From: Chelativorans sp. YIM 93263
Lineage (GTDB): Bacteria; Pseudomonadota; Alphaproteobacteria; Rhizobiales; Rhizobiaceae
Assembly (NCBI RefSeq): GCF_028767125.1
Contig: NZ_JAKCWP010000002.1
Coordinates: forward strand, 1 to 64,000
Length of the DNA stretch: 64,000 nucleotides
Direction: 5' to 3'
This document shows positions 25,247 to 37,823 of this stretch, piece after piece; position 1 is the stretch's first letter; each line of letters starts with the position of its first letter. The translations under genes and the position numbers were made by a program. The notes beneath the pieces were generated by a model that had not been told where the DNA came from, did not search any database, and was given only the letters and a program-made list of their open reading frames with translations.

Positions 25247-26089
25247 ATGGACCACAAGACAGTACTCGCCATTCTGCAAAGCAGGGCGGATGCGCCGCGG
25301 GTGCTCGATTTCGCGATGCCCTTCGCTTCCCGACAGGATGCCCACGTTATCGGGCTGCATGCCGAAGCCTTGCCCGTTGCGATGGCCTCGCCAATGGGCG
25401 CGCCTGCGGTGGATTTCAGCGTGGAATTTGAGGCGCAGGCGAGAAAGCGCCATACCGAGTTGCGCAAACTGTTCGACGACCGCGCCGCGGCGGAAGGCAT
25501 CATGGCCGAATGGCGGGAATTTGAGAGTGTTTCGGGCGACTCAGCCGTCTCGGGGATAGAGAGCGCGCGTGCTGCAGACCTGGTGATCGCACAACAGAAC
25601 GATCCCGACGCGGACGCTAGGGTTGCGGCGGATCTTGAAGCGCTCCTCTTCGATAGCGGCCGGCCGGTGCTTCTCCTGCCCAGCACGTACAAAGGTGATG
25701 GCGCTAAATTCCGGAAAGTCGTTCTGGCCTGGAACGGCACCAAGGAGGCCGCGCGCGCGGCTTTCGACGCGCTTCCGTTGATGAAGGAGGCCGGCAATAT
25801 CGAAGTGCTGACGGTCGATCCAAGTGACACCCTCCAGCAGGACGCCAGCATGGCCGGATCAGCGATCGCTGCTTCCCTTGCCCGCCATGGCCTCAACGTT
25901 TCCACAAAGGCGGAGCAGTCGGGCAACCTGTCGCAGGGCGAGGTTATCGCCAATCATCTGGCCGAAACGGGCGCAGATCTGCTTGTCATGGGTGCCTTTG
26001 GCCGCTCGCGCGTCGCGGAGTTCATCTTCGGCGGTGTCACGCGAACGATGCTGCAGTCCATGACGACACCGACCTTTATGGCCAGGTAG
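25247..26089 (+). CDS. Universal stress protein, tandem UspA domains
   Basis: 280 residues from ATG 25247, preceded by AGGAGGG. Two Usp repeats: residues 1-145 (VLAILQSRADAPRVLDFAMPF) and 150-280 (KVVLAWNGTKEAARAAFDAL ...). The second repeat ends with DLLVMGAFGRSRVAEFIFGG, containing the G-2x-G-9x-G(S/T) ATP-binding motif, so it probably binds ATP. Role in stress survival is generic. Its stop is 10 bp from the convergent moeA stop. Confidence 0.87.
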   Translation: MDHKTVLAILQSRADAPRVLDFAMPFASRQDAHVIGLHAEALPVAMASPMGAPAVDFSVEFEAQARKRHTELRKLFDDRAAAEGIMAEWREFESVSGDSAVSGIESARAADLVIAQQNDPDADARVAADLEALLFDSGRPVLLLPSTYKGDGAKFRKVVLAWNGTKEAARAAFDALPLMKEAGNIEVLTVDPSDTLQQDASMAGSAIAASLARHGLNVSTKAEQSGNLSQGEVIANHLAETGADLLVMGAFGRSRVAEFIFGGVTRTMLQSMTTPTFMAR

Positions 26090-26099
26090 GGCAGGGGCT

Positions 26100-27305
26100 T
26101 TACCGAAGTATCAAAACCTGGCAGGGCGCGCCTGCTTCACACGCGGGCGCGTGCGGTTCGCGGACGATCAGGGCGTTCGCCGCCGCCAGTGTCATCAGCA
26201 TCGATGAATCCTGCACGCGAAAAGGCGACGCAATCAGCCCTTCGCTCCCCTCTGTCACCGAAGCGCGAACATAATCCTGCCGCTCGTCATTGGCTTTCAT
26301 CGATTCTGCCAGTACGGCTTGCCGAAGATCCGGAATGTAGCTGCGACCGGCCAGCCGCGCGATCATGGGACGGAGAAACAGGTGCGAGCAGACCAAGCTG
26401 GAGACAGGATTACCCGGCAGGCCCAGCACACGTGCAGTGTCGGCGTGGCCGAACATCAGCGGCTTTCCCGGGCGCATGGCGATCTTCCAGAAGGCTAGCT
26501 TCATGCCTTCATCCGTCAGCACTTCCCGCACGAGGTCGCGCTCCCCAACCGAGGCCCCGCCGAGGGTAACGACAATGTCCGCCGAGGCTTTCAGCGCCTT
26601 CCGGAACCCGGCTGCAAGCGCCTCACGATCATCCGGCACGATACCAAGGTCGAGAATTTGTGCGCCGTCCTGCTGCGCAAGCGCACCGATCCCGAAGCTG
26701 TTGGACGCGACTATCTGGTCGGGGCCCGGGTCCGTGTCCGGCCGAACGAGTTCGTCTCCGGTGGCGATGACGGCAATCAGCGGACGCCCGACGACGGGAA
26801 CAACCGGATGACCGGCGGCGGCGGCCAGAGAAATGGCCGCCGGGTCAAGAATCCGACCGGCCTCGAGGACCCGATCACCGTCGCGAAAATCGAGCCCTGC
26901 CCGCCGGATGTACCAGCCGGGGGCAACGGTCTCCGTGGCTTCGATAGTCCCGTCGTCGAGCCGCTTTGCATTCTCCTGGATGAGAATCGTGTCCGCACCC
27001 GGTGGCACCGGCGCACCGGTGAAGATGCGGACCGCTTCGCCAGCGCTGAGCCTGCCGTCATATCTTTGACCGGCCGCCGCTTCTCCAACGAGACGAAGGA
27101 TCGCCGGTATGGAAGCAACATCGGCTGCACGCACCGCGTACCCGTCCATCGCGGAGGCATCGAAAGGCGGCTGGGAGCGGCGCGCCTGCAGCGGAGCGGC
27201 CAAGACACGCCCAACCGCCTCCACGAGCGGCACCGTCTCGGCGGGCAGAGGATGCATGCCCTCGAGAATGCGCTCCAGCGCCTGATCAACCGGAAGCAGA
27301 GCCAT
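26100..27305 (-). CDS. moeA: Molybdopterin molybdotransferase MoeA
   Basis: 401 residues. Inserts molybdate into adenylylated molybdopterin to form the cofactor used by SorA and other enzymes. Domains: [14 protein letters not shown]-terminal block, the MoCF-like domain III with [13 protein letters not shown] and [19 protein letters not shown] (GNPVSS loop), and a C-terminal beta domain. Overlaps the 3' end of moaC by 20 bp, so the two are coupled. In many Hyphomicrobiales lexA follows moeA; here a convergent usp gene is found instead. Confidence 0.95.
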   Translation of the reverse strand: MALLPVDQALERILEGMHPLPAETVPLVEAVGRVLAAPLQARRSQPPFDASAMDGYAVRAADVASIPAILRLVGEAAAGQRYDGRLSAGEAVRIFTGAPVPPGADTILIQENAKRLDDGTIEATETVAPGWYIRRAGLDFRDGDRVLEAGRILDPAAISLAAAAGHPVVPVVGRPLIAVIATGDELVRPDTDPGPDQIVASNSFGIGALAQQDGAQILDLGIVPDDREALAAGFRKALKASADIVVTLGGASVGERDLVREVLTDEGMKLAFWKIAMRPGKPLMFGHADTARVLGLPGNPVSSLVCSHLFLRPMIARLAGRSYIPDLRQAVLAESMKANDERQDYVRASVTEGSEGLIASPFRVQDSSMLMTLAAANALIVREPHAPACEAGAPCQVLILR

Positions 27306-27801
27306 CGTCCGTATCGTCCGCCCGCCAGTGTCCTGATTTTCCGCCGGTCTTCTCGATCAGGCGGATGTCGGAGATCACCATTGCCTTATCCAGCGCCTTG
27401 GCCATGTCATAGATCGTCAGACATGCGATGGAGGCCGCCGTTAGCGCTTCCATCTCCACGCCCGTTTTGCCGGTAAGCCTTGCCATGGCTTCGACACGCA
27501 GGCCGGGAAGGGTCTCGTCGGGGTCGATCTCAACGGCGATCTTGGTGAGGGCCAGGGGATGGCAGAGTGGTATCAGATCATGCGTTTTCTTCGCTGCCAT
27601 GATGCCGGCCAGCCGTGAAACGGCAATCACATCACCTTTCTTGGCATTGCCTTCCAGAATAACCTGGAGTGTTTCGCGCTTCATTTTGACGGCACCGGCC
27701 GCGATCGCGGTGCGTTGCGTATCGGCCTTGCCGCCGACGTCGACCATCTCGGCCTGTCCTCCTGCATCGAGATGGGTCAAGCCTTTGGATGCAGCGGTCA
27801 T
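27286..27801 (-). CDS. moaC: Cyclic pyranopterin monophosphate synthase MoaC
   Basis: 171 residues; converts the MoaA product 3',8-cyclo-GTP to cyclic pyranopterin monophosphate. Conserved blocks: [15 protein letters not shown] at the start, [14 protein letters not shown] near 75 (catalytic His/Cys loop) and [14 protein letters not shown] near 113. TTAGGA precedes the ATG. Sits between trpC (2 bp gap) and moeA (overlap) in an apparent ppiD-trpD-trpC-moaC-moeA transcription unit. Confidence 0.96.
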   Translation of the reverse strand: MTAASKGLTHLDAGGQAEMVDVGGKADTQRTAIAAGAVKMKRETLQVILEGNAKKGDVIAVSRLAGIMAAKKTHDLIPLCHPLALTKIAVEIDPDETLPGLRVEAMARLTGKTGVEMEALTAASIACLTIYDMAKALDKAMVISDIRLIEKTGGKSGHWRADDTDDGSASG

Positions 27802-27803
27802 TC

Positions 27804-28619
27804 CTAAGCCTCTTGTCGCGAGTCGGCGTTCAATCCCAATAGTTCGCGTGTGGCCGTTTCGACGTCGTTCTGGCGCATCATGCTTTCGCCCACTAGAAAG
27901 CTGGAGATACCGGCCTTCGAAAGGCGGAGGCAGTCCGCATATGTGAAGATGCCGCTTTCGCCGATTATGATCCGGTCTGCTGGCACCATCTGCGCCAGCC
28001 GTTCCGCCGTTTCAAGTTTTGTCTCGAACGTCCTGAGATCGCGATTATTTATGCCGATGAGCGGCGAGGAGAGGCGCAACGCACGCTCCAGCTCCGCTTC
28101 GTCATGGACCTCCAGAAGCGCATCCATTCCCAGTTGTCGGGAAGTCTCCTCAAGCGTCTTTGCTTCATCGTCGGAGACGCTGGCGAGAATGATAAGAATT
28201 GCGTCGGCTCCCCAAGCGCGCGCCTCGAACACCTGATAAGGGTCGAGCATGAAATCCTTCCGCAGGGCAGGCAATTGCGTGGCCTCACGCGATTGCGTCA
28301 GAAACTCGGGCCTACCTTGAAAGGAGGGAGCATCGGTCAGGACGGAAAGGCAGGCGGCCCCGCCGCGTTCATAGGCTGCCGCAAGTGCTGGCGGATCGAA
28401 GTCTTCCCGGATAAGCCCCTTGGAAGGACTCGCCTTCTTGATCTCCGCAATGAGGGCAAACCGGCCTTCGGCCTGCTTGTCCCGTAGTGCCCCGGCAAAA
28501 CCACGCACGGGTGCGGCGTCGCGGCCACGTGCGGCAAGTTCGGCCTGGGGCAGGGCGCTTTTGGCCGCAGCGATTTCTTCGCGCTTATAGGCTTCGATCT
28601 TGCGCAGAATGTCCGCCAT
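27804..28619 (-). CDS. trpC: Indole-3-glycerol phosphate synthase TrpC
   Basis: 271 residues, TIM barrel. Fourth step of the tryptophan branch: closes CdRP to indole-3-glycerol phosphate. Signature [12 protein letters not shown] near 60 with the catalytic lysine, [10 protein letters not shown] near 110, [10 protein letters not shown] near 183 and GESGIF near 214. Not fused to TrpF. It follows trpD by four bases. Confidence 0.97.
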   Translation of the reverse strand: MADILRKIEAYKREEIAAAKSALPQAELAARGRDAAPVRGFAGALRDKQAEGRFALIAEIKKASPSKGLIREDFDPPALAAAYERGGAACLSVLTDAPSFQGRPEFLTQSREATQLPALRKDFMLDPYQVFEARAWGADAILIILASVSDDEAKTLEETSRQLGMDALLEVHDEAELERALRLSSPLIGINNRDLRTFETKLETAERLAQMVPADRIIIGESGIFTYADCLRLSKAGISSFLVGESMMRQNDVETATRELLGLNADSRQEA

Positions 28620-28623
28620 AGGC

Positions 28624-29637
28624 TCAGTTTCCGTTGGAAACGTGGATCAGTTTCTCAAGCGCCCCGAGAGCCCGCCCGCTATCGACGGATTCTGCGGCGA
28701 GGGCGACGCCATCTTGCAGGCTGGAAGCTTTTCCGGCAACCACCAGAGCACCGCCGGCATTGAAAAGCGCGATGTCGCGATAGGCGTTCTTTTCCCCTTG
28801 GAGCACCGCGCGAAGGGCCTTGCCATTATGCTCGCCGTCGCCACCCTTCAGGTCTGCCGTGCTGGCGTGCTCCAGTCCCGCATCTGCGGGGGTGATGTCG
28901 AAGGTGGTCACAGAGCCATCTTCAAGCGCGGCAACGCGCGTCGTTCCCGCCGTCGTCATTTCATCCAGCCCGTCGCCATGCACCACCCAGGCTTTCTCCG
29001 CACCAAGCTGCTTCAGGACCTGGGCTATGGGCTCGACCCATTCGGGCGAAAACACGCCGACAAGCTGCCGCCGCACGCCGGCCGGGTTCGAGAGCGGCCC
29101 AAGCAAATTGAAGATCGTGCGTGTGCCTAGTTCCATGCGCATCGGCCCCACATGGCGCATGGCTGCATGATGGTTGGGCGCGAACATGAAGCCGAGACCT
29201 GCTTCGGCAATACAGGAGGCGATCCGTTCCGGCCCGATTTCGATGTCGATGCCCAGCGCGCTGAGGCTGTCGGCAGCACCCGAACGGGAGGACAGTGCGC
29301 GGTTGCCATGCTTAGCCACGGGCACGCCGGCACCAGCTACGATGAACGCGGCACATGTGGACACATTGTAGGTACCCGACGCGTCACCGCCCGTTCCGAC
29401 GATATCGATCGCATTCGAAGGCGCTTCCACGGGAAGCATCTTGGCTCGCATTGTGTCTACGGCGCCGCTGATCTCGTCAACGGTCTCGCCGCGAACCCTG
29501 AGCGCCATAAGGAAACCGCCGATCTGGCTCGGTGTCGCTTCGCCCGACATAATAATATCGAACGCCTCACGGGCCTCCGCAAAGCTAAGAGGCGTACCGC
29601 TCGCGACCTTTGCGATATGCGTTTTCAGATCGGCCAT
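28624..29637 (-). CDS. trpD: Anthranilate phosphoribosyltransferase TrpD
   Basis: 337 residues. Transfers phosphoribose from PRPP to anthranilate. PRPP-binding [14 protein letters not shown] near residue 80, [17 protein letters not shown] near 110 and a C-terminal [12 protein letters not shown] block are all present. Not fused to TrpG; trpE/G genes are elsewhere. ATG lies one base after the ppiD stop, suggesting co-transcription of a folding factor with tryptophan genes, as in relatives. Confidence 0.97.
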   Translation of the reverse strand: MADLKTHIAKVASGTPLSFAEAREAFDIIMSGEATPSQIGGFLMALRVRGETVDEISGAVDTMRAKMLPVEAPSNAIDIVGTGGDASGTYNVSTCAAFIVAGAGVPVAKHGNRALSSRSGAADSLSALGIDIEIGPERIASCIAEAGLGFMFAPNHHAAMRHVGPMRMELGTRTIFNLLGPLSNPAGVRRQLVGVFSPEWVEPIAQVLKQLGAEKAWVVHGDGLDEMTTAGTTRVAALEDGSVTTFDITPADAGLEHASTADLKGGDGEHNGKALRAVLQGEKNAYRDIALFNAGGALVVAGKASSLQDGVALAAESVDSGRALGALEKLIHVSNGN

Positions 29638-29638
29638 C

Positions 29639-31525
29639 TCAGAAGTTCAGGGCCTGTTGCATGGCGGCCCGGTTCACCACCACCTCGTTTTCCGCACGGA
29701 GCTGCGTCACAAGTTGCTCCAGAAGATCATTGGAGATTCCCTGCGACATGCTGTTTGCGACATTCTCGGGCAGGAAATCGGCCGACGCGGATGCAGGCTG
29801 AAACACCTCTGTCACCCGGAAAAGAAACCGGCCTGCACCAGCCGGGTTGGCAAACGATCCGGTGTCGCCCTGCGGAACCCGGAAGACAGCCGCAACGCCG
29901 GCCTGGCCCAGATCGGGATCGTCAGACTGGCGCTTGAGACCGCGCTTGACCCGCTTTTCCTGATCAACCTCTTCAGCGATCTCGTCCAGGGTCTTGCCGC
30001 CCTCCAGCTCTTCTTCGAGCCTACCGGCCAGCGCATCCAGCCGCGCTTCCGCTTCGGCGTTCGTCCAGTCCTCCAGAACCTGATCTCGGACCTCATCCAA
30101 AGTGCGCTCTCGGGCCGGCGTGACCTCGCTGACTTCATAGAAAAGGTAACCGTTCGCTCCGATATGGATCGGCGGATTTTCCAGCCCTTGCTCCGTTTCG
30201 AAAGCCTGGTTGAGAAGCTCTTGCGACTCAGGCAGGTCTGAGATGACGGTTCCATCAGGCCGGCGGCCGGACCGGTCGACTGCCTCGACCGTCTCCATCG
30301 TCAGCCCCTGTTGATTGGCTGCTTCCTGCATCGAAGCTCCGCCAGCTCGAGCATCTTCATAGGCGTCGTATGTGTCGAGCAGGACGCGGCTGCCGTCTTC
30401 GAGAGCCAATTGCTGCCGGATCTCGTCACTGACTTCCTCCAGCGGAGTGGCCTCTTCGGGCACGATCTCGGTGACGCGGAGAAGGACTGGGCCGAAGGTG
30501 CCTTCCACGACCTGGCTTACCTGACCCTGAGGTAAGGAAAAAGCTTCCTCGGCAATCGCGGGATCGGCTATCTCATCCTGTGAAAGCGTGCCGAGTGTCG
30601 CTTCCTCAAGGCTGCCATTCTGCCGCTCCACGATATCCTCGAACGTGGCGCCGTTACGCAGGCTTTCACGTGCTGCCTCGGCTTCCTCGGTGGAGGAGAA
30701 AGACACTCGCTCAATGGTGCGGCGCTCAGGCGTCGTGTAACGATTCCGCTCCTGCTCGTAGGCTGTGCGAATCTGTTCCTCGGAAATCGCCGAGGGATCG
30801 GCCACATCTTCCGGCTCGAGCTTTACGTAATTGATTTGCCGATACTCCGGCGCGGCATAGTTATCCTTGCGCTCGTCGAACCAACTCTGCAATTCCTCGT
30901 CACTCGGCGGCTCAATCGGCTCAACGAGCGAGCGGGGCAGGGGAACATATTCTATGGTTCTGCTCTCGCCCCTGTAGAGAGCGACGTTCCGCAACAGTGT
31001 ATCCGGCGCGGAAACGCCTTCGGCAACGGCATCGATGACCTGCTGCCGGATGGCGTCATTTTCCCGGTTCTGCAGATATTCTTCCGGACGCATTCCAACC
31101 TGGCTCAACACGAATTCGAATTGCCGCCGGTCGAAGCTGCCGCCGGCACCTCGGAAGGCCGGATCCGATGCGGTCAGTTGGGCCACGGTTTGTTGCGAAA
31201 CCCCCAGACCCATCCTTCGCGCCGTTTCGTCGAGAACCGCACTTGTCGCGAGTTGCTGAAGAACCTGATCGTCCAGCCCGAAATTCACCGCCTGCTCGCG
31301 CGTAAGGCGGGTTCCAAGCTGCCGCGAAAGCAGCGAAATCTGGCGGTCGTAGGCAAGACGATAGTCGAGGACGGACACCGATGTCCCGCCAACTTTCAGA
31401 ACGTCACTGCCGATGCCGGTGAACATCTGGCCAGAAATGCCCCAGACGGCAAAGCTCAAGACCAAAAGACCAAGCAGAAGCTTAGCGACCCAGGATTTGG
31501 CGGAATTTCTCAGGCTATCGAGCAT
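29639..31525 (-). CDS. ppiD: PpiD-like membrane-anchored peptidyl-prolyl isomerase/SurA-like chaperone
   Basis: 628 residues. One N-terminal transmembrane anchor (residues about 15-34, [17 protein letters not shown]) places the large domain in the periplasm. Then a SurA-N-like helical region, a parvulin (PPIC) domain around 240-360 ([38 protein letters not shown]), and a second C-terminal helical region. It assists folding of newly secreted and outer-membrane proteins near the Sec translocon. Divergent from tpiA with 139 bp between; first gene of the trp/moa run. Confidence 0.88.
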   Translation of the reverse strand: MLDSLRNSAKSWVAKLLLGLLVLSFAVWGISGQMFTGIGSDVLKVGGTSVSVLDYRLAYDRQISLLSRQLGTRLTREQAVNFGLDDQVLQQLATSAVLDETARRMGLGVSQQTVAQLTASDPAFRGAGGSFDRRQFEFVLSQVGMRPEEYLQNRENDAIRQQVIDAVAEGVSAPDTLLRNVALYRGESRTIEYVPLPRSLVEPIEPPSDEELQSWFDERKDNYAAPEYRQINYVKLEPEDVADPSAISEEQIRTAYEQERNRYTTPERRTIERVSFSSTEEAEAARESLRNGATFEDIVERQNGSLEEATLGTLSQDEIADPAIAEEAFSLPQGQVSQVVEGTFGPVLLRVTEIVPEEATPLEEVSDEIRQQLALEDGSRVLLDTYDAYEDARAGGASMQEAANQQGLTMETVEAVDRSGRRPDGTVISDLPESQELLNQAFETEQGLENPPIHIGANGYLFYEVSEVTPARERTLDEVRDQVLEDWTNAEAEARLDALAGRLEEELEGGKTLDEIAEEVDQEKRVKRGLKRQSDDPDLGQAGVAAVFRVPQGDTGSFANPAGAGRFLFRVTEVFQPASASADFLPENVANSMSQGISNDLLEQLVTQLRAENEVVVNRAAMQQALNF

Positions 31526-31664
31526 AATCGTATTCGTTTGGATTCTTGTTGTTTCCTACCCTCTGTGGGCAATAACGCCCTCAAGCGCCCCTGTCGATTG
31601 CTTTATAGCCACTTTTTGATAGGGAGGAGTTTCTCGCGATGCAAATTCTCTCGGAGAATCTGAA

Positions 31665-32435
31665 ATGACGGCCGGTATGAAAGCGCTCGTAGCCGGAAAT
31701 TGGAAGATGAATGGCACGAGCACTTCACTCGATGTCCTGAAGGCAATCGGGGAAGGCTTCACGACGATAGCAGGCGAGGAGATCGAGGGGCTTGTCTGCG
31801 TGCCGGCCACACTGTTGGCGCGCGCAAGCGAAACGCTGCGGAATACACCGGTAAAGACAGGGGGGCAGGATTGCCATCCATCTGCCACGGGCGCGCATAC
31901 GGGTGAAATTTCGGCCGAGATGCTCGCCGATTGCGGCGCCACACACGTTATTGTCGGCCATTCCGAGCGGCGAACGGACCACGGCGAAAGCGATGCCGAT
32001 GTTGCCGACAAGGCGAAGGCCGCCTGGCGCGCGGGACTTATCGCAATCGTCTGCGTTGGGGAGACGCGGCCGGAGAGGGACTCCGGCGACACACTGTCCA
32101 TTCTTTCCCGGCAGATTGCGGGCTCGGTGCCGGAAGGAGCGACGGCGGATAATACGGTGATCGCCTATGAACCCGTATGGGCCATCGGCACCGGTTTGAC
32201 GCCGACGGCTGCCGATGTCGCCGAGGCGCACGATCATCTGCGCCGCGAACTGAAAACACGGCTCGGGAACGAGGCCTCGGAAGTGCGCTTGCTTTATGGC
32301 GGTTCCGTCAAGCCCGACAACGCGCGCGAGTTGCTTGCGATCGACCATGTGAACGGCGCGCTAGTCGGTGGTGCCAGTCTGAAAGCCGAGGATTTTCTGG
32401 CCATCTGCGAAGCCGCCGCCGCGGCGCACGCCTGA
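31665..32435 (+). CDS. tpiA: Triosephosphate isomerase
   Basis: 256 residues. Interconverts dihydroxyacetone phosphate and glyceraldehyde 3-phosphate. Active-site Lys in GNWKMNG, His in VIVGHSERR and Glu in [12 protein letters not shown] are all present; the C-terminal phosphate loop GGSVKPDNA and ALVGGASL are typical. CGGAGAA precedes the ATG. The tpiA-secG-pyrG order is common in alphaproteobacteria. Confidence 0.97.
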   Translation: MTAGMKALVAGNWKMNGTSTSLDVLKAIGEGFTTIAGEEIEGLVCVPATLLARASETLRNTPVKTGGQDCHPSATGAHTGEISAEMLADCGATHVIVGHSERRTDHGESDADVADKAKAAWRAGLIAIVCVGETRPERDSGDTLSILSRQIAGSVPEGATADNTVIAYEPVWAIGTGLTPTAADVAEAHDHLRRELKTRLGNEASEVRLLYGGSVKPDNARELLAIDHVNGALVGGASLKAEDFLAICEAAAAAHA

Positions 32436-32606
32436 CGCACGAGTTTTCCGTTTCACGCACTTTTCATTTAACGGGCAAGTGCTTAGATATGAGCCGATGC
32501 GTGCACGGCGAGTATCCGCGTGGCCGGGGGTTGAAAACGTATCGAAGCCGTGCAATGAGCCGCTCCTGCAGGCGAATTTTTGCCTGTCAGGCGCCGGAAG
32601 GGACTT

Positions 32607-33041
32607 ATGCAGACCATCGTAATCGTCATTCACTTGCTCGTCGTCGTCTCGCTTGTCGGCCTGATTCTGCTTCAGCGTTCTGAAGGTGGAGGTCTTGGCA
32701 TCGGCGGTGGCGGCTCGGGTTTCATGGCGGCACGCAGTTCGTCGAATCCCCTGACGCGCGCAACGGCTATCCTGGCGGCCGCTTTCTTCGCGACTTCACT
32801 GGCCCTTTCGCTGTTGGCCCGCTATCAAGCGCAACCGACGGATATCTTCGACAACCTTCCGCAGAGCCAGACGCAGGAAGACGGCGGCGGCGGCATTCTT
32901 GATGAGCTGGGCGGCACACCGAGCACGCCTGCCGACGATGATGGGGCGCAAGCTCCAAGCGGGGCAGGGGACGCGCCGGCAGCGCCAACGCCCTTGGGCC
33001 AGCCGACCGATCCGGAGACGCAGGTACCGACCGGGCAATAA
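32607..33041 (+). CDS. secG: Preprotein translocase subunit SecG
   Basis: 144 residues from ATG 32607 with GGAAGGGA upstream. Two hydrophobic spans (residues about 3-22 and 50-70) flank the family's glycine-rich loop LLQRSEGGGLGIGGGGSGF. SecG assists SecYE during protein export. The hydrophilic C-terminal tail, rich in proline, glycine, alanine and aspartate from about residue 80, is longer than in E. coli (110 residues), as is usual for alphaproteobacteria. Confidence 0.93.
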   Translation: MQTIVIVIHLLVVVSLVGLILLQRSEGGGLGIGGGGSGFMAARSSSNPLTRATAILAAAFFATSLALSLLARYQAQPTDIFDNLPQSQTQEDGGGGILDELGGTPSTPADDDGAQAPSGAGDAPAAPTPLGQPTDPETQVPTGQ

Positions 33042-33158
33042 CGGAAGCCTCCGAATGGATGGCAGAGCGGACATGACGACGTCCGCAACGCTATCGCTGT
33101 GCGAAAAAAAGATGGGTGTGGGCATTTTGCTCTAGCGGAATCGCCCTCATCCAGTTAA

Positions 33159-34798
<1,640 letters not shown>

Positions 34799-34799
<1 letters not shown>

Positions 34800-35668
34800 T
34801 GAAGCCCTATCCGCTCGACCATTGCGTGCTGCCGACGCGAAGCCTGGCGGCGGCACGCGCGAGGTTGAGCGCTCTTGGCTTTACCGTCGCGGCGGATGCC
34901 GCACATCCTTTCGGCACTGCTAATTGCTGCGTCTTTTTCGAAGACGATACTTATTTGGAGCCGCTCGCGATCGTCGCCGAGGATTTGACTGCGGCGGCTA
35001 TCCAGGTGGGAAATACGTTTGTCGACCGCGACCGCCATTATCGCGCTGTTCAGGGTGACGAAGGTTTCTCCGCATTTGTGCTTGGCACGGCGGATGCGGA
35101 TGCCGATCACGCGCGCTTTGTGGGGGAAGGGGTGTCGGCGGGTTCCATCCTCTCCTTCTCCCGTCCCTTTGTCGATGCGCACGGCGTGCAAGGCGAAGCG
35201 TCCTTCAAGCTCGCCTTTGCGGCTCCCATCCACAGCGAGGTCTTTTTCTTCACCTGCGAACGCGTCAAGTCCCCATCGGCGGATCGCGCGACTCTGCAGC
35301 GTCACCGGAATGGGGTCATCGGTATTTCGCACGTCTTGCTGACTGCCTCGCGCCCCGGAGATTACGAGAACTTCCTGAGCCTGTTTTGTGGGATTGAGCC
35401 CTTGCGCCGCGATGCTGGCCCAGTTGAGTTCGCCATGGCTAACGCGACGGTTTCCCTCATCCCACCGGCTCTGGCTAGCGCCTTAGACATGGATGGCAGT
35501 GGCGGATTGGGCCTCAGTGGCATCACATTCCTTACGCAGTATCTCCCTGATGTGCGCGGGGCGCTCGCGGCCGCAGAGATTCATCACGAAGTGCGCGAAC
35601 GGAGGATTGTCGTCCCGCCTGCAGTGGGGCAGGGCGCGACCTTTATATTTGAGGAGTTCCAGGTATGA
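34799..35668 (+). CDS. VOC-family glyoxalase-like protein
   Basis: 289 residues from ATG 34799, which overlaps the pyrG stop by one base; longer ORF versions run into pyrG and were rejected. N-terminal [20 protein letters not shown] and the mid-protein [19 protein letters not shown] are paired vicinal-oxygen-chelate modules (glyoxalase-like domain PF13468 type). The first-module His (DHC) and a Glu (YLEP) are candidate metal ligands. No substrate is predictable. Sandwiched with overlaps between pyrG and kdsA, so expressed with them. Confidence 0.75.
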
Positions 35669-36498
35669 CCCCCAATCCACGCGTCGATATCGGCCAGGCC
35701 ACATTTGCCAACGACGCGCCCTTGGCGCTGATCGCCGGTCCTTGCCAGCTCGAATCGCGTGACCATGCCTTCGAGATGGCAGGTCGGCTAAAGGAGCTTA
35801 CTGAAAAGCTCGGCATCGGATTCGTTTACAAGACCAGCTTCGACAAGGCTAACCGGACGTCACTGTCCGGCAAGCGCGGTGCGGGTCTCGACATGGCGCT
35901 GCCGATCTTTGCTGATCTCAAGCGCGAACTCGGTGTTCCGGTTCTCACGGATGTTCACACCGAAGAGCAGTGCGCCGCGACGGGCGAGGTGGCCGATGTG
36001 TTGCAGATCCCCGCTTTCCTTTGCCGTCAGACCGATCTCCTCATCGCGGCGGCGAAAACCGGAAAGCCGGTCAACGTCAAAAAAGGGCAGTTTCTTGCGC
36101 CCTGGGACATGAAAAATGTGGTTGAAAAGATCACAGCCTCGGGCAATTCCAACGTGCTGGTGACAGAGCGCGGAACTTCATTCGGGTACAACACCCTGGT
36201 GAATGACATGCGCGGATTGCCGCTAATGGCCGAAACAGGCGCACCGGTGATCTTCGACGCCACGCACTCGGTGCAGCAGCCGGGCGGGCAGGGCGGCTCT
36301 ACTGGCGGTGAGCGGCGCTTCGTCGAGACGCTCGCACGGGCGGCCGTGGCAGTCGGTGTCTCCGGTGTATTCATCGAGACGCATCAGGATCCGGACAACG
36401 CGCCGTCCGATGGACCGAACATGGTGCCACTTGAAAGGATGCCTGAATTGATAGAGCGCCTGATCGCGCTTGATAAAATCGCGAAAAAATATATGTAA
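35665..36498 (+). CDS. kdsA: 3-Deoxy-8-phosphooctulonate synthase
   Basis: 277 residues. Condenses arabinose 5-phosphate and phosphoenolpyruvate to KDO 8-phosphate for lipopolysaccharide. Signatures: [16 protein letters not shown] near 24 and [12 protein letters not shown] near 52, with [10 protein letters not shown] and [11 protein letters not shown] (core HSVQQPG). GAGGAG precedes the ATG, which overlaps the upstream stop by four bases. A cysteine (PCQ) in the metal-dependent position suggests the metal-type enzyme. Confidence 0.96.
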   Translation: MTPNPRVDIGQATFANDAPLALIAGPCQLESRDHAFEMAGRLKELTEKLGIGFVYKTSFDKANRTSLSGKRGAGLDMALPIFADLKRELGVPVLTDVHTEEQCAATGEVADVLQIPAFLCRQTDLLIAAAKTGKPVNVKKGQFLAPWDMKNVVEKITASGNSNVLVTERGTSFGYNTLVNDMRGLPLMAETGAPVIFDATHSVQQPGGQGGSTGGERRFVETLARAAVAVGVSGVFIETHQDPDNAPSDGPNMVPLERMPELIERLIALDKIAKKYM

Positions 36499-36504
36499 AA
36501 TCAC

Positions 36505-37308
36505 CTACTTATCGCGCTTCGCGCGCTGCCAGTGCGCTTCCATTTCGTCAAGTGAGGCAGCCCCCAGAGCTTTTCCCTCGGCCTGCAATCCGCGTTCGAT
36601 AGCATGAAACCGGGTCCGGAATTTCTCATTTGTCTGTTGGAGGGCGGCTTCCGAGTCGACACCCAAGTGCCGACCGAGATTGACGACGGCAAACAGCAGA
36701 TCCCCAAATTCTTCCGCAACGGCTTTCTCGTTGCCACTTTCCATTTCCTGTCGTACCTCGCCAATCTCTTCCTCGATCTTATCGAGCGTAGGTTTGGCTT
36801 CACCCCAATCGAAGCCGACCTGTGCAGCCCGTTTCTGCAATTTCAACGCGCGCATGAGTGCGGGCAGGGAGGTCGGAACCTCATCGAGATAACCCTGCGC
36901 CTCGGTGCCGCGGCGCGCCCGGCGTTCGGCCTTCTCCTCGGCTTTGATCTTGTCCCACATGCCTTTGGCCATGCCGGCTTCGCGAGCGTCTTCATCTCCG
37001 AAAACATGTGGGTGCCGGCGGATCATCTTTGACGTAACCGCCTCGACGACGTCGCCAAATTCGAAATGTTCAGCTTCTTCAGCCATACGCGCGTGAAAAA
37101 CCACCTGAAGCAATAGGTCTCCCAGTTCGTCGCACAAATCGTGCATGTCGTCGCGCTGGATGGCGTCGAGAACCTCGTAAGCTTCCTCGATCGTATAAGG
37201 TGCGATGGAAGCGAAGTTCTGCTGGGCATCCCATGCGCAACCCGTCTCGGGATCGCGCAAGGCAGCCATGATCTCAATCAGGCGGGAAATGTCTTTGGAA
37301 GGGGTCAT
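36505..37308 (-). CDS. mazG: Nucleoside triphosphate pyrophosphohydrolase MazG
   Basis: 267 residues, tandem MazG domains as in E. coli MazG (263). First repeat: EEAYEVLDAIQR...ELGDLLLQVVFHARMAEE; second: EEIGEVRQEM...EEFGDLLFAVVNLGRHLG; both carry the EExxE/ExxD magnesium motifs. It hydrolyses (d)NTPs to monophosphates and can limit (p)ppGpp. Convergent with kdsA with only 6 bp between stops. Confidence 0.95.
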   Translation of the reverse strand: MTPSKDISRLIEIMAALRDPETGCAWDAQQNFASIAPYTIEEAYEVLDAIQRDDMHDLCDELGDLLLQVVFHARMAEEAEHFEFGDVVEAVTSKMIRRHPHVFGDEDAREAGMAKGMWDKIKAEEKAERRARRGTEAQGYLDEVPTSLPALMRALKLQKRAAQVGFDWGEAKPTLDKIEEEIGEVRQEMESGNEKAVAEEFGDLLFAVVNLGRHLGVDSEAALQQTNEKFRTRFHAIERGLQAEGKALGAASLDEMEAHWQRAKRDK

Positions 37309-37380
37309 ATGGTGACTGCTCCATTCGGTGGCGGTAAAGCCGTAGCGCGCATCCGTAGCAGTCTCAACCGCGGTCCATAA

Positions 37381-37770
37381 TCAATCTCGAACCGCCAGAC
37401 ATGGATCAAGTATAATCTTGTTCGAGGCGATACGCTGTGTGCCACCGGACATCTTGATATGCTCACCGGGTTCCATTCCGTTCGTGCTGTAGGTGATGCA
37501 GAGAGCCTGCGGACCATCAGCGGGACAAACGACGAGATACGCCAACGCACCGTCGAACTCTACCGCCGCCAGAGGACCTGCCACAGCCATGTCTATTCTG
37601 TGATCGCTATTAGGTAGCTGCTCGATCCAGTAACCGAGATCTTCGCAGGTGGCCGTCATGTCCGGCATTTGATCGCCGTTCGCAAAAGGGGTGGTCTGTG
37701 CGCCGGCGGCCGTCGGGCCAATGGCAAGATGGAAAAGCGCCAGCGCAACTGATACACAAATAGATCGCAT
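37381..37770 (-). CDS. Small secreted hypothetical protein
   Basis: 129 residues from ATG 37770, which yields a clean signal peptide MRSICVSVALALFHLAIG ending near AGAQ; a longer frame runs into the next gene. The mature part has four cysteines (CEDLGYW, VCPADG, LCITY, DPCLAV) that could form two disulfides in the periplasm. No known family. It follows ybaK on the same strand. Confidence 0.55.
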   Translation of the reverse strand: MRSICVSVALALFHLAIGPTAAGAQTTPFANGDQMPDMTATCEDLGYWIEQLPNSDHRIDMAVAGPLAAVEFDGALAYLVVCPADGPQALCITYSTNGMEPGEHIKMSGGTQRIASNKIILDPCLAVRD

Positions 37771-37823
37771 AAGATAGATTATGGAACTAATCCCTGTGCC
37801 GCCTGTAGATTTAGAATGCTCCA

